In this document: piece after piece, positions 23,138 through 32,148 of the stretch
Layout: each line of letters opens with the position of its first letter
Numbering within the stretch: position 1 is the stretch's first letter
From: Thereva unica
Taxonomy: Eukaryota > Arthropoda > Insecta > Diptera > Therevidae
Direction: 5' to 3'
Length of the DNA: 64,000 bases
NCBI GenBank assembly: GCA_949987705.1
Contig: OX465281.1
Coordinates: 138,680,876 to 138,744,875 of the forward strand
Made by a program: the position numbers and the translations under genes
Notes under the pieces: generated by a model
Database searches by the model: none
The model's input: the letters and a program-made list of their open reading frames with translations, nothing else
What the model was told of the DNA's origin: nothing

Positions 23138-24451
23138 CAAAATAGCATTGTTTATCTCAGAAAAAATAAAAAATTTTAATGAATTAAATATGTCCATTTT
23201 AAATCAAATTATTTTTCCTGAAAAACTTCACAGATCCCACTTGCCAAATATCGTTTCATTTTCCATCTACTCCAAAGTACACCAGGAAAATGAAACACTT
23301 TCAATAACATATGGCAAGTGCAGATACGGGGTAAGTTATTTTTTCAATAGATGGCGTATTGTTAAAAATATATTTGACAGCTTATTAATTTTGTGCAACC
23401 CTATATTATTAGTCATTTGACGTGAAGTGCAGCTCGAGTGGTTTTGTGAAAGACAAACTCAGATACTTTTTGATTAATATAAAATCTGTAATTTACATCA
23501 TTAGGCTGGTCTCTTTTAACTATGAACAACTTTGAAGATAGTAAGTAATTAGAATTATATCACATTTGCTAGAAGTAATAAATACTAGTTAATTATGTAA
23601 ATATATTTTCCATTCGCGGAACGTCGGGGATATGTGGAAATTTTTCTTTAATTAATTTGTTATTCAAACAATTTGTTAAAGAGTCAAGAGTTTTTTGATG
23701 AACAAAACAATTTAGTGTCAAATATTCATAAATGTATTTAATATATTACTGCAATTAAAATAAAATCAAACATTTTGCATCGTGATGTGACTAAAGTTCG
23801 ATTTTTATCTGTTTTTAATTTGTGTAATTTTAATCGCATTGATTAAACGCCACTGAGGAAAATTATATTTATATTGTACATAAGTGTTGCCTGTAAGCAA
23901 AGCGAACTGAAATTTAGACGTGGCACATAAGTAAAGCATTCTGGATTTTCTCCATCCCTTTCGCTTTTCCTTATTGTATCATTTACTGTTCTTACATCCA
24001 GTTATCTAAATAAAATAAGTTTTCGCTTGCTATACCAAAATAAGCAAATCGCATTTGATCAGCTGGTCGCTTTGGCAAGCACAAGGGATTGACAAGTGGA
24101 CAACTAATAATGAAAGATGTGTTGTGTGTTTATTTGAATTTATGTATATTTACGCCAATCATATTTTAAAGATTTTGCTAGGTTTGTCAATTTGTTTTAT
24201 GCTTGCCGCAGCATTTGGAACTTATTGATGATTTATTAATGTGGGTAACATTTCACACTGATTTATAGTCACCAAATTGGTAGAGAAAGGAATTTAAATT
24301 GTGTTAATTTCTCATAGTGCAAAATTTTTGTTTCTATAGTTTGAACGCGCGTTCATTCCATAAAACTAATGTTTATCATTAATTATTATTTTTATACACT
24401 CTTTTGTTTATCAAACTAAGTGTCAAATTCTGCAATACCTGGCCAATCTAC
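23138..24451. other. AT-rich gap, no recognised gene
   Basis: This contains a hairpin whose arms are CACTTGCC/GGCAAGTG (23239-23246, 23312-23319) and GTTTCATTTTCC/GGAAAATGAAAC (23253-23264, 23285-23296). A short ATG-led stretch at 23522-23540 is followed by a GTAAGT donor-like site. Nothing supports a gene beyond that. Confidence 0.5.
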
Positions 24452-24454
24452 TTA

Positions 24455-25250
24455 TAGGCTAGTCGGCGAGAAGGAAAAAATGACAAAAAGTGCATTTTCG
24501 GCCCATAGGCGAGATTATTATTGGAATCGGTTCGCTTTAGGGTGTAGTTTAACGCCCTAAGTTTGCCCAAAATTTGGTTGACCGCATAACTTTTTAATTA
24601 ACTTATTGTGAATAAAATAGGCACTTTTTTATATTTCTTTCAATATCTCCGTTCCTGCTAGCTTTTAGTATAACATATGCTTTGGGAAAGCTGTTCGTTA
24701 TGAAATTCTCTAAAAAATGAGCCCTGTTAGAAGTCGCTACGTGCAAGTGTGATCTTGCAAACAGCTTCCAAAGTTTTCAAATTACGTTACGTTCACTATT
24801 TGTTTACTCGAAAGCAACTGCACATAGAGGGCTGAAAATTCTCACAGGTGGTGTTTATGTAGTCCCGGTAATGTACAAAAAATTACTTTACCATTACCAT
24901 TACTTTTTGAGTAATTAACGATCTACTTTTTTTTTGACATTGCTGTCATTTTTTGCCAGATCAGTTTATAATTGGGAAAATCATTTAGAAAACTTAAGAA
25001 ACAATTGAAAATGAAATCCCGCTGGAATTTTTGAAAAATCGCAATTTTGATCGATTTTATGAGGTTTTCCACGCACCTACCTTTTTATACGCGACATAAA
25101 TAAACAAATATGTTGTTATATTTTTACTTTAGAGAATACGTCCTTGCATAACTAAAATGCTGCTATTTTTTTTTAATTTTTGCCCTACCACACGCAGGAG
25201 ACCAGTTAATTTTTTTTTTCACAAAATTCGTGAGGGCTTATTATTCGTCG
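24455..25250 (+). repeat. Left terminal inverted repeat of the long-TIR element
   Basis: Mirrors 26620-27416. The segments around 24530-25140 match almost base for base (e.g. AATCGGTTCGCTTTAGGG). The inner end reads CGTGAGGGCTTATTA against CGTGAGGGCTTCTTA on the other arm. It is too long for a typical MITE arm. Confidence 0.88.
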
Positions 25251-25451
25251 TACAAGGACCAAATATATGGAGGTTGCACTTCAATACGAATACTTTCAAT
25301 AAAACAATATTTTAGCCCTTTATTGTGTTTAACAATTAGGTAAATCTGATTTCTTCATTAACAGATAAATTAAAAAAACACAAAATTCTATAATCTATAG
25401 AATCGATCAAGTAACACAAAATTCGTAAAAATTATAAAATATCTTAAGGAA

Positions 25452-26160
25452 CTACATTAATCTAGTTTTTTTTAATGGCATAACGCACTCTTCTGGTTCT
25501 TCGGCGGAGGAATCGTCACTGTCAAGTGAAATATCATCAGAAATTTCTGAACATTCTTCCTGCTCATTGTCGTTTTCCTCATCATCGTTATCGATGCCAC
25601 TAATTGTCGGTTGTTCGCTATTAGAGCAATTTTGCCCGGAACAATTTACACAAAATTCCGAACACCGCATGCCTTTCTTAAAACAGCCACATGCTTTTTT
25701 GCAATCTACAGCGCAAGTACACCGAATTTGTTTTAATATATTGTCTGGGACCAGTTTAGATTTACAAAAAATTGGCTGCAGACCATATTCTGAATTTTTC
25801 CAGCCCCATGATAGGGGATTTAATTGTTTACCGAGCCACTGTTGAATTTGAAAATATACTCTATAACAATGTTGGACTGCACCTGATTCTGTTGGGGGTA
25901 AGTGTTCTAATTTAAAAGTATTTTTTAAAGAAAATTTTTTAAAACAATCGTATCTAAATTCATTCAGTTTAACATTACATGTTTTAGAACCGTACAGAGA
26001 CATTATAACTTTAATGCCAATTTTTTCTATTTCTCTGCGGTTACAATTTGAAGAGTAAAAAACTGATATTTCATGGATTAATTTAGGATTTGCTTCTAGG
26101 TTCCGTACTTCGTTCTAAAATATTCTTTAACTGAGCATGAGTACTTAAATGTGTAATTTT
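25452..26160 (-). pseudogene. C-terminal part of CXC/Tesmin-like Cys-rich protein
   Basis: The open part (25452-26003) begins MSLYGSK, then has LPPTESGAVQHCYRVYFQIQ, a WGWK segment and a cluster of ten cysteines (CTCAVDCKKACGC ... CSEFCVNCSGQNC) resembling a CXC/Tesmin-type zinc-binding module. An acidic, aspartate/serine-rich tail follows. Reading upstream to 26160, similar-looking coding continues in the same strand but needs a frame change near 26110, so the gene is broken. From memory, a widespread, uncharacterised arthropod and mollusc family joins this kind of C-terminus to an N-terminal Cys/His region through several hundred residues that are missing here. DNA binding is plausible from the cysteines; the role is unknown. 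Confidence 0.7.
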
Positions 26161-26161
26161 T

Positions 26162-26557
26162 CTAACAATAATTCTCTTTTTTTTTATTTTTCTGCTGAGC
26201 GTCAGAAGCATCCTCACCGCAAAACAGGCATTTGTTTTCAAAAAATTTTAATAAGTAAGATGATCTCGTTGCAGAGGTGGCGACTTTTTGTGATGTAGCT
26301 TTGTTACGTTTAATATTATAATGCTTCGCACATGATGAATGGGTAATAATGGCCGAATATTTTTTCAAAATGAGATGTTTTTTGTCTTTTCTGGCTTTAC
26401 TTGATGCTATACAATTTGCAATACTTTTAGCTTGTAATGTCCTTACTTCTTCGTTTCCAAATTCATTTTGACATAAAATGCATTTAATGCTCCATTCATC
26501 TGCTTCTTTCACTTCCATTGCTGAAAGGTATGAATATTTTTCACTGTAGAATAGCAA
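26162..26557 (-). pseudogene. N-terminal Cys/His part of the same protein
   Basis: 131 residues on the minus strand. A first possible zinc site is CILC at about residues 26-29 with HSSC near 73-76. A second CLFC begins near residue 111. A basic run of K residues follows and the frame ends at ENYC. Changing frame in the poly-A run would join it to the C-terminal part, so the two are most likely one gene with a large central deletion plus small lesions. The first ATG is uncertain; MEVKEADEW at residue 15 is an alternative start. Position between the long inverted repeats suggests the gene belongs to the element. Confidence 0.6.
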
Positions 26558-26619
26558 TTAGAATAACAAAATTACATTAAAAATGCAAAATTTTTACCTC
26601 TATATATTTGATCTTCTGT

Positions 26620-27416
26620 ATGACGTATAAGAAGCCCTCACGAAATTTTTGAAAAAAAAAAAAAAAATTAACTTATCTCCTGTGAATGCTAGGATTAACT
26701 TTTTTGTTAAGTTTGTAAAAAAATATATATGCAAGGACGTATTCTCTAAAGTAAAAATATAACAACATATTTGTTTATTTATGTCGCGTATAAAAAGGTA
26801 GTTGCGTGGAAAACCTCATAAAATCGATCAAAATTGCGATTTTTCAAAAATTCCAGCGGGATTTCATTTTCAATTGTTTCTTAAGTTTTCTAAATGATTT
26901 TCCCAATTATAAACTGATCTTGCAAAAAATGACAGCAATGTCAAAAAAAAAAGTAGATCGTTAATTACTCAAAAAGTAATGGACCGATCTTGTTGAAATT
27001 TTTTGTACATTACCGGGACTACATAAACACCATCTGTGAGAATTTTCAGCCCTCTATGTGCAGTTGCTTTCGAGTAAACAAATAGTGAAAGTAACGTAAT
27101 TTGAAAACTTTGGAAGCTGTTTGCAAGATCACACTTGCACGTAGCGACTTCTAACAGGGCTCATTTTTTAGAGAATTTCATAACGAACAGCTTTCCCAAA
27201 GCATATGTTATACTAAAAGCTAGCAGGAACGGAGATATTGAAAGAAATATAAAAAAGTGCCTATTTTATTCACAATAAGTTAATTAAAAAGTTATGCGGT
27301 CAACCAAATTTTGGGCAAACTTAGGGCGTTAAACTACACCCTAAAGCGAACCGATTCCAATAATAATCTCGCCTATGGGCCAAAATTACCATAAAAATGC
27401 CTCGCCGACTAGCCTA
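26620..27416 (-). repeat. Right terminal inverted repeat of the long-TIR element
   Basis: Partner of 24455-25250, ending GCCGACTAGCCTA before TTA. The main differences are in the outer 20-45 bases and in the A/T-rich inner part. Confidence 0.88.
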
Positions 27417-27811
27417 TTATATGAATGTAATTGGAGTATCTGTCTGTGATTTCAAAATAATTGTGTTTTTCTAAGTTCATATGGTTATTTACATGTAATT
27501 GAACAAAATCAAGTATTTTTAAAATTTTTGTGTGTGTGTCTGTTTGGACGCGCTAATCTCGGAAACGGTTAATGAGGCAAATTACACGGCATAACACTTT
27601 CTGCCTTTAGCTGTAATATTCATCGTACAAAAACGTTATAACCCGATTTGAACTGGTAAATTTACGTTGAATAAGTTAACTATGTTAAATTAGCTTTCGT
27701 AAATTTATATTGTTGTTTCAACTGATATTATTGTTAAATATTATATAATATGATAAAAACACGCTTTTTCATAACACGCATGGATGTTATAGAGTCCCGT
27801 GTCCGGTCGGC
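27417..27811. other. AT-rich gap
   Basis: No coding sequence or inverted repeat is recognised. A short GTGTGTGT run lies near 27530. Confidence 0.5.
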
Positions 27812-27966
27812 GCCACTGGATCAACTCTCCGTGGCTTGTAAATGTATTATTTGGTAGGCGCCACTAGATCAACTCTCCGTGGCCGGTAAAAGTATCGGTC
27901 GGTACCACTGGATCAACTCTCCGTGGCTTGTCTGTCTGTAGACCATACGATCAACTCTCCTACGGC
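27812..27966 (+). repeat. Four tandem hairpin units sharing GATCAACTCTCC
   Basis: Units begin at about 27812, 27860, 27904 and 27942, spaced 48, 44 and 38 bases. Each has the constant 12-base core GATCAACTCTCC between short complementary arms: GCCAC/GTGGC in units 1 and 2, ACCAC/GTGGC in unit 3, and CCATA/TACGG (one mismatch) in unit 4. Spacers vary while the core does not change. Function is unknown. Confidence 0.8.
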
Positions 27967-28926
27967 CCTGTCCAGTTATCAGGAAAAAAAACAGTGGGTG
28001 TGTGTACTTATGTACAAGCATTAGAAGTTATACTTCGATTTTAAGACTAATTTTTAATTTGTACACAAATATTTTATTGAATTCTTTCTATTTTCGTGCG
28101 TTGGAAGGTGCAAGCATTATGATGCCGACACGCTCAAGGCTGTCGGATATACCGTATTCTAATGTTAACTAAAATCACCAACTAGTTGAGTCTTTAGGCC
28201 TAATTACAATTATCTTAAGATGGGCTTAAGATGCCTCATGTTAAGCTTAATATGCGTCGCAAGCTGGATCAGCATTTATTTACCTGTACTGGTTCTTCTA
28301 AGCCTAACTCACTTCTTTTTTGTTCATTTCCGCCTTAGCTTCTGATTGAGGAATTTAGCTTCTCCTCCACTTTAGTCAGTAGATCAAACGATGGCACCAT
28401 TATAGCCTAAGACGTTCGTTGCTCTTAGCCGTGCCTTTAGCTGTAGGTTACAGTGCGGCAGTTTGCTCGGCTAATCTCCGGCAATCCAAAAGGACATCGT
28501 CTGTGTCCTCTGTCACAATGAGGAATTCCAGGCGCTGCGTAGACTCATTTTGCCGGTATTCTCTCGTAACTCACCTGTGGGTTCATCGACCTTGGGTAGA
28601 TTCATTCTACTTCCTTTGCCACTACTGAAATAAACGTCACTTCCAAATTCTGTTCACTTCCCTAGCTTCTTATTTTAGTTGTTACTCAATTAAATTGAGT
28701 GGGTTAGGGTAATTGAAATATGATACGAAGAGTTTCATACTAAGGACATTAATGTATTGGCAAATACAGCATCAACGCTTCCAACGTTTGACTGACAACA
28801 CTCCGAACCTGTCCAAACAACATCGTTGGACGCTTGACATTGGACATTCGTAGTTCGAGTAACGGCCACACAATGCGTTCTACCATCAAACGTCCAACGT
28901 TGGAAAGTGCTCATAGCATCGTTTAG
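27967..28926. other. Gap with no supported gene
   Basis: No domain is recognised on either strand. Around 28775-28905 there are mirrored TCCAACGTTTGA-type words (arms near 28778 and 28880), perhaps a worn MITE. Nothing else stands out. Confidence 0.4.
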
Positions 28927-29121
28927 AGCTTAGCTGAAAACTAGAATATGTAATTTGTTTCCCTCCGTAGCCTCTGGGTAAAAACCTCTTCACCCATGGA
29001 CATCGTGAACGGGCTTTGGCTACGAATTTTCATATGCTTATATATATTAATAAACTTAATAGCTAAAGGATTGGAGTTGCAATGCTTGCCCTCCGTAGCC
29101 TCTACCCCTTCCCCTATATCG
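28927..29121. repeat. Dispersed repeat R, copy 1
   Basis: Shares TTTCCCTCC.TAGCCTC, CACCCAT.GACATCGTGAAC and GGCTACGAATTTTCATATGC with 41936-42335. Both copies also contain a later TTGCCCTCC.TTGCCTC-like block, so it is one interspersed repeat of about 195 bp. Its class is unknown. Confidence 0.75.
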
Positions 29122-29124
29122 CCC

Positions 29125-29320
29125 GCTGGCCGTGTCAGAACATCAAAATTGGCAGCGTGCAGCAAATTAGGGCATGAGATGAGAATGCAGCACGCTGCAA
29201 TCAAAAGTATTTCAATTGGCTAAGGCTGGTAAAATGACAAGCAAAGCAGCGTGCTGCATGTTCATATCATGTCTTAAATTTGCAGTACGCTGCATATTTG
29301 AAGTTCTGATAGGGCCTCCA
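29125..29320. mobile_element. Snap-back MITE, about 196 bp
   Basis: Arms 29125-29204 and 29245-29320 mirror each other (TCAGAAC, GCAGCGTGCTGC, CATGAGATGA against their inverses) around a 40-base loop. Because of this the two strands encode look-alike short peptides, which are not genes. Target duplication is unclear. Confidence 0.7.
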
Positions 29321-29577
29321 GCAAACCCATCATAGCTACAGGCCTGGAAGCAGCCGGTGCCGATCCTACATTTGCTTGAATGGATGACATTTCTCGTGTA
29401 ATAACATAGTGGAGCCAAGTTTTTAAGTTTATTTTTGCAATAAAAAGTTGTAAAATATTGTATTTTATCACATTTTTCTGCACCTGTATTACCAGTAATA
29501 AGTGTTTCAGTAATTGAATTAAAACAATTTCCAACTAGTTGGGATGTGGGTTTGACCCCTTCGGTCCACACGATTAA

Positions 29578-30965
29578 CTTCCCAGTATGATGAACTAAGA
29601 TGGAATAAACTGACTTCTTACAAAATAGTTATACGTTTAGCACTAGTGGAAAATTGGCTAGTATCAGAACTGACGACAAAGCAATCCCGAGAGAAGCTAG
29701 TTCAAATAACTATAATAGTAGTAAATCCACAAGATTTTTCTAGAGAATTTGTTTTTCCTGAACGTTAGCAAACAAACATTTCCTCCGTATTTCGTTCGCT
29801 GCACTAAAGCGGGTGTTCAAATTCGTATTGAGCAGGCTGAAGCGCCGTTGACGAACTGAGAAGCGAATGACTTCATTTGGAGATTCCAAAGCTTTCCGGA
29901 GATATTAGCAAAACTGTAACTGTTAAGTACTTGTCAGACTTGACCAAAAAGAACAAATTTTGCGGTAACTACCTTAAATCCCGGGATGAACCGCAATTTC
30001 CTGAAACTGTATCACGTGTAAAAAACAATTCCCCGTCAAAAAGTGGTAACCCAAGGTTTAAAAAATTCGCGCTGTTTGTAAAGGGTAACGAAATTTTTGC
30101 ACGATTTTGAAAGGTTGTCGGATTTTGACAAGTGATGTTTTGTTCGAAGGCTATCGCTCTGCAGAACCCAAAAAAGATCACTTCGTTTAGAACGGGTCTC
30201 ATTCCATCGAGCTTATTAAATATTAGCAAAACTTGTCTTTCTGACAATTAGCCGAAGTTTTTCTATTTAAACAAAAAAAGGCCCGACCGAATATTATGAA
30301 ATTTTTTTCAGAGCATTTCTTCGTTAATATTTTTTTTCGGCACCTCAATGAAGTCGATATAGTTTTTAGTTCGTGCGGTATCGTGCAGGTACAAAAATCA
30401 TAAACGTCGTTTAAACAAAAAAAACGGTTCGACCGATTTTAAGAAAATCTTTTCAGATCATATTTTGGTTAATACTCTTCGAACGGCACGTCAACTAAGT
30501 CGATATCTTTTATAGTTCGCGCGATATCGTGCAGGTACAAAAATCAATTATGTCATTTAAGCCAAAAAACCGCTCCATCGAATATTATAACAAATTTTTC
30601 AGATTATATTGTCGCTAATACGCTTCGAACGGCACCTCAAGTAAGTCAATATCTTTCGTGGTTCGGGCGATATCGTGCAGGTACAAAAATCACTTACGCC
30701 TTAAACAAAAAAACGGCTCAACCGAATTTTATGAAAATCTTTTCAGATCATATTTCGGTTAATACGCTTCGAACGACACCTCAACGAAGTCGATTTCTTT
30801 TTTGGTTTGCGCGATATCGTGCAGGAAAAAATGACCACATCCGTACGCACACACACACACACATACTTCCTCCCAATTTTTTGCTTAAAATACTCCTGGG
30901 ACCTTGAAAGATGAAAATACGTCGAAAATAATACGCCGATTACAATAACTTCCTATACTGGGAAG
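29578..30965. mobile_element. TTAA-bounded element containing a satellite
   Basis: CTTCCCAGTAT at 29578-29588 is mirrored at 30955-30965, each end touching TTAA (29574-29577, 30966-30969). TTAA targets are known for piggyBac and Kolobok elements, so this may be a non-autonomous relative. No transposase is seen. The right third is filled by the tandem repeat at 30255-30830. Confidence 0.6.
30255..30830. repeat. 146-bp tandem repeat, four units
   Basis: The anchor TATCGTGCAGG recurs at 30379, 30525, 30671 and 30815, spacings of 146, 146 and 144. Each unit also has a TTAAACAAAAAA start, a CAGATCATAT-like block and CGAACGGCACCTCAA. Units are perhaps 80% alike by eye. A short CA-repeat lies just downstream (30846-30863). 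Confidence 0.92.
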
Positions 30966-31165
30966 TTAATAATAACAAGTTTTTTTTAGAGGGTTTCATA
31001 ATAATTTTCATTCATACTTTTTTAGCTTTTTCAAAAAAATGGGGGAGGGGTTAGAGTCCCGAAAACTCAAACTTAAGCTCACCCTGACCCCCCCTACACA
31101 TCCCAAAAATAAAACCTTGTCCTGCATTTTTGCAATGTTAAAGTACCATTTCCATGGACTATAAA

Positions 31166-31232
31166 GGGCTGGGGAAAGTCCCTCGTCTGTGGGGTTGCGA
31201 GTTCGATCCTTCGGCTCGCGGTGCTTTTTTTT
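31166..31232 (+). repeat. tRNA-like SINE remnant
   Basis: GAGTTCGATCC (31199-31209) matches a polymerase III B box and is followed by GGCTCGCG, which can pair with the preceding GCGAG. A T9 run that could stop polymerase III comes 12 bases later. No good A box or closed acceptor stem is seen, so it is not an intact tRNA gene. Confidence 0.4.
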
Positions 31233-31397
31233 TCGTCATAATAATTTTTTTAATTTCCTTCGGGGATTTTGTTTCATATGAAACAAGTTTTTGACATGAA
31301 TACGTCTCTAAATTTGCTTCCAGAACAAAAACCGATGATAACGAAATTATGGCATATAGTTTTTATTTGCTGCTCAAAAACTATTGTTTATATTGAA

Positions 31398-31874
31398 TGT
31401 TAAGAAATGCAAAAAATTATCGTCAACCAACAAACAACGATCAAAACACGCGCACATGTAATTTGACGACTCTTCCGTTCCAGCCGCGATGGATCAAAAA
31501 TATTTCGATTTTTATGGAAACAATTTTGCTTAGGTAGCAATTTTGTATGTTATCTGGGCAATAATTGTTTACGCAGCAATTCAAATTGAATATGTTAAGT
31601 TTATGCTATTTTGTTTATGTATTGATTTATTATTATATTTAATTTGTAAATTTTTGTAATTGTAGTCTTAGGTATAAATATCTGTACTATCTGTAAATAA
31701 ATTCATTCATTCCAACGGAATCGAAGCTTGAGCGTGTTATTAACACCTTTTAAACTAATATTTACTGTGCTTAGGTGTATCACCTATAGCGCAAATCAAC
31801 AGAGGTCTAGGTGTAACACCTAAACCTACAATCAGGCGAAGAAGCAAAAGAGCTTCTTCGCTTAACAAAATACA
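31398..31874 (+). repeat. BEL2 5' LTR
   Basis: It starts TGTTAAGAAATG and ends AAAATACA. Differences from the 3' copy: T/C in TGTTAYCTGGG and T/A in GTAGTCWTAGG. It contains AATAAA near 31695. Confidence 0.95.
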
Positions 31875-31875
31875 A

Positions 31876-31893
31876 TGGTGACCCCGACGTGAT
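31876..31893 (+). promoter_or_regulatory. BEL2 primer-binding site
   Basis: TGGTGACCCCGACGTGAT begins one base after the LTR, the usual position for priming minus-strand DNA. The same sequence recurs after the 3' LTR at 40171. Confidence 0.85.
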
Positions 31894-32148
31894 CACAAGT
31901 GAATCACTTGTGGCACGATCACAACAACCAGGTGCGTCACTCATCATCTCGCAATTTGAGACTCTAGAACTCATCCAGAGGTCCAAATTGGAGTAATACC
32001 AGGTGCGTCCAGCAGGTCCCATCATACCACAACCATCAGTAGAGACATCAACGATTCCATCAGCCATCAATTAGGAGGCAGCATCTACGTACCAGTACCA
32101 ACGCCATTGTTTCAATACAATTTCCAGACAAAACGCAACTCCGCGAGG

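Larger units (their letters stand above)
24455..27416 (-). mobile_element. Long-TIR DNA element carrying a Cys-rich protein gene
   Basis: The terminal inverted repeats run about 24455-25250 and 26620-27416. They are near-identical over the outer 690 bp and more diverged inside. They start TAGGCTAGTCGGCGAG and have TTA on both sides (24452-24454, 27417-27419). Between them lies a minus-strand gene reduced to N- and C-terminal parts. Long arms with a captured or native gene fit a DNA transposon or fold-back element. No DDE transposase is recognisable, so this is either a non-autonomous deletion copy or a family whose recombinase I cannot name. Confidence 0.8.

Noticed and set aside
27812..27966. 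CRISPR or tRNA cluster
   Set aside because: Units are about 45 bases with an invariant loop and no cloverleaf; spacers are not of constant length.
28390..28640. Possible LINE or host exon (minus strand reads an EDTDDVLLDCRRL-like stretch)
   Set aside because: Too short and without any family motif I can name; left as unassigned.
28996..29571. Overlapping opposite-strand frames sharing RTSN and MQHAA segments
   Set aside because: The likeness comes from the snap-back MITE arms at 29125-29320, not from related proteins.
29877..30110. Small basic open frame inside the TTAA-bounded element
   Set aside because: No domain, low-complexity surroundings and overlap with a hairpin-rich region; not supported as a gene.
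30255..30830. CRISPR-like array
   Set aside because: Units are 146 bp, diverged and contiguous, without short identical repeats and unique spacers; the context is an insect genome.
31166..31232. Functional tRNA gene
   Set aside because: Only the B-box half is recognisable; no A box or acceptor stem closes.
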